Counted from the first letter of the stretch, positions 32,486 through 45,500 are shown. The stretch is 64,000 nt of DNA from Vitis vinifera (GCF_030704535.1 NC_081820.1:24298001-24362000), one strand, 5' to 3'. The notes: generated by a model not told the origin, from the letters alone. Made by a program: numbers and translations.

Positions 32486-34653
32486 TTGTATTTGTGTATA
32501 ATGTAAAAGTTTAAATGTATTCTTATTATTTTTAATTATTACATAAAACACTTTATAATAAATAATTGAAAATACCTACAATTTGTTTTAAAAAATAATT
32601 TATTTTTTTAGAATAAATTATAAAAATAAATTTAGATCAAAAGTTTGTCAAACATCCTCTCGGATTTATAGTTTTTTATTTTTCCTTTAATAAATTTTAT
32701 ATAAAATATAAGAAATATTTTCAAAGAAAAAATTTGTTTTAAAAATTATTATTAAAAACCATCCTTTTAAAACAAATATCTTAAAAAAGAGAAATCAATT
32801 ATAATATCACATATCTATAATTTGGTCATATTACTTTGTGAGACTTCAATAGTGCATTCACGACACGGTTAACCTCTTATTTACAAAACAATCCCCCTCT
32901 AGCGACACTCATAGAGTTTGAATATTCGAACCCATAATCTCTCGACTTTAATACCATTTGTAGGATCTTAAGTGTTATTAACTCCCCTAAAAATAATTGT
33001 TGTCAGGAAATACGTAAACCCTAATTTTATAGTGTATTTATCTCATCATTCATGAAATTTGAATATAAAGGGAATTGATGGATGTGGTCAATATTTGTTC
33101 TGTCAATATACTTTATACCTAATTTGTATTTTATTATTTTTATACACCGACACAAGTTTTATTATATACTTTTAGTTCATATTTTTAATAATTGAGATTC
33201 CAAGTTGGACACTTACCATACTTTAAAAATTTTCTAAATTATAACTTTTTACTTTAAAATTAAATTATTAAATAATAACTTGATGATACATGTGAGTACA
33301 CAGACCCTCCAACTAATTTCTTCTTATTCTACTAAACTTAAATTTATTGGTCGGACAATAGAATCCCGCCACCCAAACAGTCTCCTGATTGGAAAGAGTC
33401 GAATTCTAATCCAATTCCCTAGTAGCACACGCGTGTTTTGACACTTGACAGGGACCTTAAAAATTAAAATGAAGAAAGTCAAAAGAAAATACAATGATTA
33501 AATTCTTAAACCAATGGATTTTTCCCAAGACCCTGTAATACTTAGGTTAACTAATCAAGTTAGGCATCTATCATTTTGAATGAATTGGAACATCAAGACG
33601 AGTCAAGTCAACTAGCCACCTCTCAAATAGAAATAAGTACAATATTTTGGTGCAAATATAATTAAAATGGGTTATTTGATTAAAAGGGTCATTAGAAACC
33701 CCATTTTGAAAATATAACCCTTTATTTTTTTGACATCATTTTGACGAAAATACCCTCATCATTTTCTTGTAAAATTGACATTTTTTTTAAAACATATTAC
33801 AAATACTTGAAATAATTAAAGGTATTTATATCCAAAAAATGGGTTACTCTTAAAAAAAATCGAAAGGGATAAATTTATAAATATGGAAATTATTTCATTC
33901 ATTTTAACCAATTAATTTAATTAAATTTAAGATGACAAGACATATAATAGAACCTTCATGGTTAAGGATGACAAACACGAGTCTGAGAATAAATAATTTA
34001 CTTGCAAAAACATAATTTACATAATAAATATTCTATCGAAATTATTTTCAAACTAGTGCATACGATCTTAAGGTATCTATATTATAAAACCGTATTTGCT
34101 AACTACAGTTTTAAATTTAAAATAGTCAAAACCTAACTACAATTGTAAACTTAAACTTAAAATCGTAGTTACCAACTACAACTTTATATTTAAAGAAAAA
34201 TTCAAACTACGGTTTTGACATTTTATTTAGATTAAAAACTTTGCAAATAATTAGGGCTTTTGATGAGCAAGGAGGATAAGGAAAAATTAGTTTGTATTGA
34301 TGATGAGAATTTGTTTTGAAAACTGATTGGTTCGGGTATAGTTAGGGTTGAAAATGGGGGTAATATTTGCCAAGATGAAAATAAATTATAAATGAGTTGG
34401 TAGTGATTTTGAGAATTTGTTTTTAATTTTTATTGGGTTTGGAGTAAGTTCCTATCCATTGAAAAGTTCTTAAGCTTCTTTTGAACCAAAAGGGGGTAAG
34501 AGAATGAAATTCTAAATTACTTCTCCAAATACATAACATGGCCCAGATCCATTTGAGGCCTGACACAACCCATCGATGTCAAAGCCCAAAGTTGATAGGG
34601 CTTGGGCCAAAGAATTTAATATTTTCAAATGAGATGAGATTGTATCTCAAGAT

Positions 34654-34725
34654 ATCAGAGTGGCGCAGCGGAAGCGTGGTGGGCCCATAACCCACAGGTC
34701 CCAGGATCGAAACCTGGCTCTGATA
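34654..34725 (+). tRNA. Initiator tRNA-Met (CAT anticodon)
   Basis: The 72-nt cloverleaf begins ATCAGAGTGGCGCAGCGG and ends CTGGCTCTGATA. The 7-bp acceptor stem is ATCAGAG/CTCTGAT; the anticodon stem is GTGGG/CCCAC (34679-34683, 34691-34695) with loop CCCATAA, so CAT is at 34686-34688. The A starting the acceptor stem, the GGGCCCATAACCC anticodon arm and the AGGATCGAAACCT T arm (A, not T-psi, at the loop start) mark the eukaryotic initiator type. There is no intron. It decodes the start AUG in the 43S complex. Its 3' end is also the primer for many copia retrotransposons, one of which lies in this window. Confidence 0.97.
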
Positions 34726-34730
34726 AGAAG

Positions 34731-34735
34731 TTTTT
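34731..34735 (+). terminator. RNA polymerase III terminator of the tRNA
   Basis: A run of five T begins 6 nt after the tRNA end, with another T4 shortly after. This is the usual Pol III stop signal. Confidence 0.8.
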
Positions 34736-34755
34736 ATTTTCTTTTTCCGAAAGAC

Positions 34756-34880
34756 ACGACGTCGTTTCATATATCTTTTTATAACAGCTGAAACGACGTC
34801 GCCTGACTCCCAGGTTTAATTTGTTTAAAGTAACATAAAACGACGTCGTCTGACTATCAGGTTTAAAATAACATCGCTTC
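34756..34880. promoter_or_regulatory. ACGACGTCGT palindromes, two within a 47-bp tandem repeat
   Basis: ACGACGTCGTTT lies at 34756-34767. AAACGACGTCGCCTGACT at 34791 and AAACGACGTCGTCTGACT at 34838 begin two 47-bp units that both continue to CAGGTTTAA. The block lies between the tRNA terminator and the leader of the hAT-type gene, about 200 bp upstream of its first predicted exon. Confidence 0.5.
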
Positions 34881-35039
34881 ATCTGATTGGCTAGCTTTTG
34901 TCAATATGCCGCGATATATCATGAATCGACCTAAGAAGATAAAAGAGAAGAAAAAACAAAAAAACAAATATAATAAAGAAAATACAAAAAACGAGAACGG
35001 AAGATGAAAGAAGAGAAAGTAAAGAAAAGAAGACCCCCT

Positions 35040-36689
35040 CGAAGCCCTAACTCCAAAATCTCGCGATAAATCGAAAATTCCCAAACCTGCAACTTCCGTT
35101 TATCTCTCTCCTTCCCTGTGTGAGTATATTGAAGTTCTCGCTATTTTCTCTTCATTTTGATTCTTTGAACCTCCCAATGCTTTTTGCCTTTTTTATTTAA
35201 TTTATTTTTTGTTTTGGATTTTGAAGCTGTTTGGTTACTGAGAAAGTGGAGTAAAAAGGAGAGGAAATTTTAAATATTGGGATGGGATTTGGTTTTTAAC
35301 ACCCATTCACTTTGAATCAATGGAATATTAAGGGTTCCAAGTTCTGTTATTTGCTTTCCTTTTTCTCAGCAACCAAACAGAGTATGGCTAGTGGTTTTCC
35401 TGTGCACACTGTGGTGTTCCACAGCGGATTGACGAAAAGCCAAGTGCTTAATGCTCCATTTGGTTGCTGAGAAAGTGTGGGAAGGGGAAAGAAAGCTTAA
35501 CTAAGTGAAGTGGTTGTGTTTGTGTTGGTTGAAGGGAGTTTTCTGCTTGATCCTGGTCTTAAATTATGAGAAGTTCCTGATGGTGAATCTGGGAAATTTT
35601 CAGGCTGTTTTTTCTTTTTCCAGGATCTGAACTTATCCGAACTATAGAATTTATGATTTCTTTACGATTTTCCATGAGATTTTTCTATAAAATTACGAAA
35701 AAACTCATGCTAAAAGAAAACTCTAGAATTTATAATGCATAAATAACCTGTTCTGCCAATGAAATGTTGGGTTCATTGTTGTTTCAGTTAATGGCGTGCT
35801 CTTAAAAAAATCCGGGCAGTAGAAAGTGTTTGTGGTAGTTTTATCAGCTTGCTTTGCTCTAGTTTGTTGCTTAGTTGTGAGCATTCCAATGGGACTTTCA
35901 ATTCTTTTCTTCCAGTTGTTTTTTTTTGTTTCAAAATGGTCCATGAAGAAGAATAGACTTGCAAGAGGAAATTCAATACTTTGGGGGAAAGAGAACTCTT
36001 ATTCCTTTGAATTTTTGAAACTGTAATTCAATGGTAGCCTACTCCAAACCTGTGATCTTAGTTATATTGCCTTCTTTGAAGCTAATATAATAGAGGCAAA
36101 ATGTTTTGTTGCCTTGAATTTGCTTTGAAGGTCCTAGTGCAGAAAGGATACACATTACAGGGAAGATTTCCAAAGTCGAGAGGAATGTTAAATGGGTAGT
36201 TGGGCAATTTAAGTCTATATTGTGATCTAGAAGTATCAAAGAAGGGACAGGACTCTTGTAGTTTTGCATATATGAGACAGCTCAATCACTCTATAATCAT
36301 TTTCCAAAGAAAGGAAGAATTGCTGGTAAGATGACCATAGAGGGCAGTTCATCTTGAAGAAATCCTAAGGTTCCTAACATATTTGATTTGGAAACCCAGG
36401 CTTGAAATAGAAAATGTCACTCTCTTCTCTCTACTAGCAAATTTAGGAATCAGACCATATGTAGAGTAGGATGAACTTATAAATTGGACTTATGGGTCCT
36501 TAAAGAAGCTGGGTTTGCTCAAAAGTTAATGATAAGTATTCTCAATTTCTTTACTTGTGCTCTTCCATAGCAGCTTCTGAAATTCTTTTATAGGTACTTT
36601 TGATCTTTTAATAATTGCCTTCTTGTAATTTCTTCTTTGCTGCTTGTGTAGGTCTGCATACAGGTTAACAGGGCATTTCCTTCATCAGC
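35040..36689 (+). other. Predicted 5'UTR exons and leader intron of the hAT-type gene
   Basis: A leader exon ending CCCTGT|GTGAGTAT at about 35119 and a second exon beginning after TTGTGTAG at 36652 can be spliced. The second ends ATCAGCA|GTAAGTCC at 36690 and supplies the A of the ATG. The leader intron contains a 154-bp MITE-like element. The 5' end is not defined. Confidence 0.5.
35227..35380. mobile_element. 154-bp MITE-like element with CTGTTTGGTTxCTGAGAAA ends
   Basis: The left end CTGTTTGGTTACTGAGAAA and the inverse of the right end, CTGTTTGGTTGCTGAGAAA, differ at one base. It lies in the leader intron of the hAT-type gene. A single left-type end follows at 35456. Confidence 0.75.
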
Positions 36690-39600
36690 AGTAAGTCCAA
36701 GCTTAATATTCTGTAATCATTTATTGGTAAAAGTTTGATATGTTTTAAACTACAATCTCATGTAACATTTTCCTTTTGAATTTGAGAAATCGTCTACATG
36801 CTTTTTAATCAGTACTATTGGATATAAATACTGGCTTCAGTTGGTTGGTCTAACTTTTCATCATCACACCTTGTCTGTTTCCCTTACCTTACATGGTTAA
36901 ATATTTAGGACTTAAGTTATGTTTGAGTGCTGTGGTTCTCCGTTCATGACTTTCAAATTAAGCGTTGTATGACCCATTAGAGTTCCAATTGAATGCTAAA
37001 ACTTCTTCAAGCCTATCAGCTCAGCAAGGCCTTAATCCTAATTATCTGGGGCTGGCCAAGAAACACCTGTTCCGCTATTCTGTTCATTCTCAGGCCAATC
37101 ATCTCGTTCTGCTGGAAACTACATAATCTTCTTTTTTCACAACTATTGTAAGAGAATTTGGTGTTTATCTGCTGATTATTTGAGTTAAAGGGGAAGAAAA
37201 TCTCACATGATTGAGTTGACCCTTTTCTTAGATGAACTCAAAATTGGAATATTCCTACTTCATAAGTTGGACATATGGTATCCGAAATAAGTTAGTCATT
37301 TGAACTCTCTGGCACAAATGTGTTGTTGTCAAATAAGAGAGAAAATGGAGTACAGAAGTTACTGACATATAGATAACTGATTATAAGTTTGTTTTCTGGC
37401 AGTGGTACGAGAAAAGGATGTTTGTTGGGAATATGCAGAGAAGTTAGATGGAAACAAGGTGAGATGCAAATTTTGCCTTAGAGTTTTAAATGGTGGCATT
37501 AGTAGATTGAAGCATCATTTATCCCGGCTTCCCAGTAAAGGTGTAAATCCATGTAGCAAAGTTAGGGATGATGTTACTGATAGAGTGAGGGCCATAATAT
37601 CATCAAAAGAAGATGGGAAAGAAACTTCTAGTGCTAAGAAGCAAAGAGTAGCAGAAGCTAAATCTCCTGGAAATTACTCTGCAATTAAAGCTCTCATGTC
37701 TGTAGAGACACCATCACCAATTGCAAAAATTTTCCCACCAATCACTCACATGGGTCCTTCCTCATCAAATGATGGAGAAAATGCGGAGAGGAGTATTGCT
37801 CTGTTCTTTTTTGAAAATAAGCTAGACTTTAGTGTTGCTCGTTCTTCATCCTATCAGCTAATGATAGAAGCAGTATCAAAGTGCGGTCATGGATTTAGAG
37901 GCCCATCTGCAGAAATCCTGAAGACTACATGGTTGGAAAGGATTAAGTCTGAAGTGAGCCTACAGTCAAAAGACATTGAGAAGGAGTGGGCTACCACAGG
38001 CTGTACCATCATTGCAGACACATGGACAGACAATAAATCAAGAGCTTTGATTAACTTCTTGGTTTCATCACCCTCCAGAACCTTTTTCCATAAATCAGTG
38101 GACGCATCCTCATATTTCAAAAACACAAAATATCTTGCTGATTTATTTGATTCTGTTATTCAAGATTTAGGCCCTGATAATGTTGTGCAAATAATCATGG
38201 ATAGCACTCTCAATTATACTGGTGTAGCTAGCCATATCGTGCAGAACTATGGAACTGTGTTTGTGTCTCCCTGTGCTTCTCAGTGCTTGAATCTGATTTT
38301 AGAGGATTTTTGTAAGATAGATTGGGTGAACAGATGTATACTGCAAGCACAGACTATATCAAAGTTTATATATAATAATGCATCAATGCTTGATCTAATG
38401 AAGAAATCCACTGGGGGACAAGATCTCATTAGGACTGGTATAACAAAGTCTGTTTCCAACTTCCTCTCATTGCAGTCTATGTTGAAGCAGAGGCCAAGAT
38501 TGAAGCATATGTTTGGTAGCTCAGAATATTCTACAAACTCTTACTCAAATAAACCACAAAACATATCTTGTATTGCCATTCTTGAAGACAATGATTTCTG
38601 GAGGGCAGTGGAAGAGTGTGTGGCGATTTCTGAGCCCTTTCTGAAAGGGTTAAGGGAAGTTTCTGGAGGGAAACCTGCTGTGGGATCTATATATGAGCTA
38701 ATGACCAAGGCCAAGGAATCAATTAGGACATACTATATTATGGATGAAAGTAAGTGCAAGGCATTTTTAGATATAGTAGATGGAAGGTGGCGGAACCAGC
38801 TCCATTCACCTCTACATGCAGCAGCAGCATTTTTGAACCCTAGCATCCAATATAATCCAGAAATCAAATTTATTGGAGCTATAAAAGAAGACTTTTTCAA
38901 AGTTCTGGAGAAGCTTCTTCCAACATCTGATATGAGACGTGACATCACAAATCAAATTCTTTTGTTTACAAGGGCGACTGGGATGTTTGGTTGTAACCTA
39001 GCAAGGGAAGCACGTGACACAGTCCCACCTGGTACGTATACAAATTTTTGTATCATCCAATATCTGGGTATGTTGGAGTGAGAATTCTACTATATGCTGC
39101 ATCTTCATGCATAATCAGTGGACAAAGCAATTGTGGGGGGGCATAATTTGTCCTCTGCATTCAGAACAAACACCAATGTATTGCTGGTCATAGTGCACCA
39201 TATTATGGTACAATGGGGTTCTTCCTTTAGTGGTTGGGATATTCTATTTGGCACATGTTTACCATAATACAACTTCTAACTCGTTTATGACAAACTCAAA
39301 TCCTTATATGTCTTTTGGATACACTTCTTGTTTTCTATTTTTAAAAACAAAAAATGATAATAACTCCTACATAACGTAAGAACTCTGAGACTTACTTTAG
39401 AAGACTATACCTTTCAAAAATCCATACTTTTTTATTTGAGAGTTACCATACTTTATATATAAGTTGCTACATTTTATTTTTAAAAACAAAAAAACAATTA
39501 TATCCAAATGAGCACTTAGATTTTCATGAACATTTGTCCCTGCATGCACACAACCCTGTCATTACTGCATCGTGCTTCTAACCCGCTGCCATCTTTCATG

Positions 39601-40307
39601 AAAAATATCTTTCTTTTTCAGTGAAATGATAGCTACAACCTTTAGACTATGAATGGCTCACCATGGTTATGGATTGTTATTGGCAATCATTGATGAGAAA
39701 TTGACATGGAGAATTCTTTCCATGGTCTGTTTGCTTTTCATCTGTCATGGCTCCTGCCTAATATATGAAACAATAATTTGTTCAAGCATATGTGCATTGA
39801 CTCATACCGATTATATGACATAACTGTGAGCAAGTGTATATGCAAACATAAACTTCATTTATTTTTCGGTTTTTTCAATCATACTGCAAATATGTTGTAG
39901 GGCTTTGGTGGGAACAATTTGGCGATTCTGCACCAGTGTTGCAACGAGTTGCCATTAGAATACTCAGTCAAGTTTGCAGCACTTCTACTTTTGAGAGGCA
40001 CTGGAACACATTCCAGCAGATCCACTCTGAGAAGCGAAATAAGATTGATAAAGAAACATTAAATGATCTTGTGTATATAAATTATAATCTCAAGTTGGCA
40101 AGACAAATGAAAATGAAGTCTTCAGAAGCTGATCCTCTCCAATTTGATGACATTGATATGACTTCAGAGTGGGTAGAGGAAACTGAAAACCCAAGCCCTA
40201 CTCAGTGGCTTGATCGGTTTGGTTCTGCTTTGGATGGGAGTGACTTGAATACAAGACAGTTTAATGCAGCTATATTTGGTTCGAGTGACACCATATTTGG
40301 TCTGTGA
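36690..40307 (+). CDS. Domesticated hAT transposase-type BED zinc finger protein (DUF659, hAT dimerisation), 678 aa
   Basis: The start codon is split: A at 36690 before GTAAGT, TG at 37403 after CTGGCAG. Exons 37403-39031 and 39901-40307 follow (1+1629+407 = 2037 nt, 678 aa plus TGA). The start MVREKDVCWEYAEKLDGNK is, from memory, that of Arabidopsis At1g79740-like proteins, which supports the split ATG. Domains: BED finger with C22-x2-C25 and H38/H39; a KKQR basic patch near 80; DUF659/hAT core from about 150 with ADTWTDNKSR and IIMDSTLNYTG; VDGRWRNQL; and the C-terminal hAT dimerisation region (VAIRILSQVC...STFERHW, EALVYI-like NDLVYINYNL). The frame is intact over 2 kb, has introns and a leader, and I see no terminal inverted repeats hugging it, so it is a host gene, probably a nuclear DNA-binding protein. 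Transposition activity is not expected. Confidence 0.93.
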
Positions 40308-40567
40308 TTGTGCAAACTTCCCTCAGTCCCTCATGTATTTTATTCGAAATGTGCTTCCAAATCTTGTTTTCCCGGATTCCCTCGTAGCAGGTGCTGTTCC
40401 TTAGACGGTTTCATGCTCTTTATTTTTGGTAGAGTAATGAAAAATGTAATAGTAGATAATGTCTTGCATTCTGTAGATGACAGTGTATACCTTGCATGGA
40501 AAGCTTATCATTCAGTTCTACAATATGTTGTGGTCCTGAACTTTAATCTTTTGAAAGCAAAATATAA

Positions 40568-40860
40568 GGTTCTGTTTGGAAAGTGTTTTTGAAAACAGTT
40601 CTGAAAAATAGTTTGTAAGAACAATCTTTGAAAACCGTTTTTTTTTTCTTTTATATTTTGTAGAACGAAAGTTTGTTTGGAAATTTGAAACGTTCTTATG
40701 TTTTTAAAAATAACTTTTATCTATAATATTTTATTTTTAATTATTCTTTATATTTGTATAATTATTTTTTAAAACAGTTTTTTAAAAAATATTTTTTAAA
40801 AACACTATGTATTTTGCATTTTTAGAACAAAAAAATTGTTTTTGGTTTTCAAATTGTAAA
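40568..40860. mobile_element. AT-rich foldback element downstream of the hAT-type gene
   Basis: It begins GGTTCTGTTTGGAAAGTGTT and contains TATAATATTTTATTTTTAATTA, a block also seen at about 9490, 24970 and 29190. It ends in AAAAAATTGTTTTTGGTTTT. Probably a degenerate member of the family at 53856-54235. Confidence 0.4.
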
Positions 40861-42510
40861 GCATGTATAAATGTTCAGTTTCCTGTTAGGCTGTTACCTC
40901 CATTGTTATGCCTTTTAAATTCTTTATTGAGTGCCTTTAGGATGTTCACTCTTCCCTTGATTGTGATGTAGTTCATAGATCTTTGTACCTAAATACCTGT
41001 AGGAGATAAGATGCTCACCTCGAGTTTCCTAAATACCTTTAGCATAGGTTCACATCTGTTGGGGCTCATATTATCTGCAACCCCATAGTTGCCTAGTAAA
41101 ACCTTTGTTTATTTCGAATTAAAAGCACATTTGAGAGGATTAGAAATGCTTCTTTTCAGAAATGAGATGTTTGAAAAACTTTTGAAAATAAACTTGAAAA
41201 AACCTTGAGAATCATTGGAAGTGATTCGGATAAAATTACTTTTAAAGTGTGTTTGGTAGTGATTTTAGATAAAGTTTATAATATTTTAAATATTTAATAA
41301 TAAATTTTTTTAAATATTATAAATACTTCATAAAGTTATTGTCGAATAGATTATTAGAGTGGGCTTGATAGTAATTTTAAGAAGTGTTTTTAATATTTAA
41401 TATTTTTTATTTTTTAAGTATTAGAAAAACTAAAAATACTTTTTAAAATAATTATCAAACGAGTATTCTTAAAGTGTGTTTAACAATAATTCTGAAAAGT
41501 GTTTTTAGTTTTTTTTAAATTTTAAAGTATTAGAAATATTAAAAACACTTATTAAAAATATCCTCTAAAAACATATATATATATATATATATTTTAATAA
41601 CAGAAAGTAGAAAACGGTTTTTGATTGTCCAAACTAGATTATTAAGTTTTCTATTTTAGAAAACAAAAAAATTGTTTTAAAAAACAGTTGTCAAATAGAG
41701 TCTTAATTTTTTTAGAATTTCTTCTTATAATAAGATTTTAGAATAAATTTAAGATTTTTTAATTGTTTGTTTTGGAGTATTTGAGTAATAATTAAAAATA
41801 TTAAAAGTGCTTTAATAACTTTTTATATTAGTAAAAAAAAAATATTTTTTATATCCGAGTTTTTAATTAGAATTTTGTTTTTGAAAACCATTTTTTAAAA
41901 TCTCTTTTTTTTAAAAATTGTTTCTTAAGAACTATTCTTGAAATCATTGCCAAGCAAATCCCGATTTTTTAACCAAACTATTTATAGAACCTTTTTATCA
42001 TTATTTTCTGTGTTCTTTTTGAGTTTGTTACATATCGAGAACTTCTTATACAATCTATTTAAAAAAAATAAAGAATCAAAATTTATTTGAAAGCTTGAAA
42101 TGTTATTCATCATTTCTAAGGTTTTTTAATATTTTTTAAAATAAGTAAAAATAATTAAAAATAGGTTTTTTTGAAAATTATTTTTCATTAAAAAATTATG
42201 AAACGTGTTTTCATGGAAAATAATTTTCCTTTACCCAAACAGCCTCCTACATTTTCTACGAAATATTAAAAATGTTGTGAAAAAAAAAAATAGATATTTT
42301 TCATTTGACTATTCTATTTAGTTATTTATTTATTTTCTTGGCCAACTCTTGCTTGGCTCCGACTCCAAGGAAACTCTAGATTGTTTATCACCGCGTTGAA
42401 CCCTTAAATCATATTTGAGGTAGTCCCGTTCTCATTCCCGAACATTCTCCGAAATTCGCTTTCTTCAGCCTTTCGTTCTCTCTCTGTCTCTCCCTCGTCT
42501 CTTCCCGTCA
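40861..42510. other. Intergenic region with AT-rich repeat copies
   Basis: No gene seen before the CT-rich leader of the UBA gene at about 42430-42510. At 41245-41560 the words AAGTGTGTTTGGTAGTGATTTTA and AAGTGTGTTTAACAATAATTC mark relatives of the 24173-24481 element. A (TA)n run lies at about 41573-41591. Confidence 0.5.
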
Positions 42511-45500
42511 ATGAGTTACGATTACAGGAACAGAGCAAATCAGCCGTACGATTCTCAGATCCCAATGTACAAAACCACCACATCTTCATCTTCTTCCGCA
42601 CCAGGCCATCAGTTGTACGGAGCTCCTATGTATCCTAGGGTTAGTCAACCCTCGTTCGGCGCCGTTCCTCCCCCCGGCCGTGCTTCCTCTTATCAACAGA
42701 CCTCTGCACCTTCCTCGTCTCGTAAGTCTCCTCGGTTTTGCCGTAGTTTTTCATGTTTTATCGAGAAAGTGCGAGAAAACAAGAGTTTTTTCTTTTGGCT
42801 CTAGGGTTTCTGGTTGTTTTTCTTGTCAGTCAGCCCCGCCATCCGTAATTTTTCATTTTTTTTTTCATAAAAAGTGCGAGAAATGAAAGAGAAATTACGA
42901 ACGTATGGTTTCTCATTGTTCGGAAACTGTGAACACTGAAACGCGTGTTTTGTTTGAGGCTTTCTAGACATGAGATTATAAATTTTATTTTGTTTAGTTT
43001 TATAGGTTTTGTTGGCGATCAGAGGGGAGGTTAGGTTTGCAGTAATTAGAACAATATAATTACCAAAATTTTAAGCCTGATCGGATAATAGTGATGTAGC
43101 AGATATTGTTGAATTTGATTCATTATGTTGATTTGATCACTTGGCTTTTTCCGATGAAGTGTGTGAAAATGAAAGAAAATTTTTTAATCCAGGATTTCTT
43201 GTTGCTTCTCTCGTGGTTTCCTCTGCCATATAATTTTCTTGCTAGATAAAGTGCAAGAAAATGGAACAATAATTTTTTTTTTATTTTCTAGGATTCGTTT
43301 TCATTGTTTGGGACCTGAGAACGCTAAAGCTGCAATTTCTTCAGTTTTTTTTATACAAATTTGTGAATTTAATTTTACTTTTATCTCTAATTTCATCAGC
43401 TTTCTCAGTGATCAAAGGGAATGACTTGTGCTGTGGATTGGAAGAATATAATTACTTGGATTTTAGTTTTTTGTTGTTATTGATGGGATGATAACTCGGT
43501 GATCGATGCTATTAATTAAATTTTTTTAGTTTGTTTCAGATGTGGTTTATTAGATGCAAAAATTATATTCTCCTTCCTTTTCATTATTTTTCTCGGCAAC
43601 CAACCAGCATGGTAGAGTTTTGTTAGCTTATATTGTCACATTTACAGTAATGTAAATTATGTAATTACTAGAATTTTAGTCCTAGTCTTTGGTTGATCAG
43701 ATAGTAACGATCCAAAGGTATTATTGCCAATGGTATTTGATACATGTTCTGATCACATGAAGTTTCATACATGGTTTTCGTTTTTATGATTTGCAGCTGG
43801 ATTGGGCATTAGAGTTGTGATCAAACCAGAATTTCGGATCTCTCCTCCGGTATGTTTTGAGTTTAATACTCCCTAGGTCTTATTTGTGAATGATGATTAC
43901 GTGGTTTTCAAGTATGAAAATGTTGTCTTAAATTGATATCAATGATTGACTTGGTATGTCTTGATATTTTTTTGTACTCATAAACCCTATGTTTGTGATA
44001 TTGATTCTGTGATAATGATCTTGATTTTTTATGTTATCTATTTTGGTCTCTTAGTTTTTCCAATCAAAGATCAACTCCTCTTATGATGGCATGTTTACAA
44101 GGTGCCTCCTATTATTATTATTTTATTAGGATTTTGGTCTTGTACTATGGTGCATCTTTTTTCAGGCACTTTTAATATATCTTCTCCTTTTTTCCTTTCA
44201 AAAAAATTATGATTTTTGTTTTTCTTGGGCTTGTCCCTAGGATTCATTGCTTATTGGGGAATATTAAGCAAAATCCAATAGATTGTTGAGGCTGCATGTA
44301 CAACCTAATTTCACATCTGTAGTTTTATTCATTTGTTTAATTATTATTTATTTTGGTTAGTTTTCATTTATTTGTTTAATTGTTGTTTTTTTTTTGTTAA
44401 AAACAATAAATTCTGTAAATTTAAATAGTAAAATAAAAAGTGGATGAGAAAACCTTCCAAAAAATACAAAAGTTGATAAAAAAAAATGGTGTTATTCATA
44501 TGCCATAATGAATAACACATACATGCATACATGCAGGTGCCTCTGAAATGCTTCCTAGTACCTCCATTGGAGCCGAGACTCACTATTGGTGCTCTCTTCC
44601 TTCCCAATTACACATACATATATTAATTATATATATAGACACATATATATCCAAAATATGAATGACAAAAATGAAATAAAATTTTGAGCCAATTGGTGAA
44701 AGAACAAGAAGTAACTAGTAAGGTTTCATTGGAAGCCCTAGGAAGCTTGCTTTTAGTGGAGGCACCCCATTCCATGAGCAAATTGGCTTCTGAATCAGCA
44801 AATCCAAAATATTCTCCAAACCAAACAATTGAAGTGTGGAGAGTGTCGTACTATTGTAGTTTCCATACTCTCCAACCCCCAAGCACACACAATCTTTGCA
44901 ATGATTGTCTCCTCCTCTCCTCCTCTTTGCATTCATTTTTGGTTTATATTCATATGAAGTTTCCTGTGCACCTTCTTCCATTCATGATATGGCAGTCAAT
45001 GCTACTTTCAATGCATTTTTGCTCTGGCCCTTGCAAGTCCCATCTCATTAGTATTTTAACTATGATTTGTAGCTTAAGTATATGGTTTACATTGATTCAT
45101 GTAACTGATGTGGCAGTTGATTTGGAATTGTTATTGGTTGATCAAGTATTTCTTTTTTTGGATAGATAAAACAATTGCATTAAAAATAAAAAAAAACGCC
45201 ACAAGGTTGCACCAAAGTACATTGAACATATTCAAATAGTGCCTAATAACACAGAAACAAGAAAAGAACCCCAGCTACAACCCCCTCCCTTAACCCAAAC
45301 TCAGCCACTCAATAAAATCAATTAAAGACATAGAATCTATCTCTATGTACTTCTTTACCCAAGAAAACAAATTTCTAAGAAAGAACATCTTCAAAAACTG
45401 AGCTAAATGCTCCTCATTATCAAACAACCTAGCTTTCTTTCCTTCCAAACCATCCAAATGATACATAATGGAGCTGGTCTCTAAACCTTTTTTCATTTTT

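Larger units (their letters stand above)
23750..34653. other. AT-rich gene desert (about 11 kb)
   Basis: No coding region or RNA gene supported until the tRNA at 34654. It consists of A/T-rich foldback-type repeats, including three related elements at 24482, 28501 and 32067, blocks with AAAACATTTTT-type words (24900-25490, 29080-29430) and microsatellites. Less AT-rich islands at 27120-27340, 27720-28140 and 31400-31660 have only short open frames. Confidence 0.6.

Noticed and set aside
34579-35084. Minus-strand frames across the tRNA and hAT promoter
   Set aside because: They run through the tRNA-iMet antisense (GFDPGTCG-type text is the usual antisense tRNA artefact) and the leader.
44684-45169. 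161-codon plus-strand frame in intron 2 of the UBA gene
   Set aside because: Starts at a non-ATG codon, has no domain, runs into the LINE tail; chance frame.
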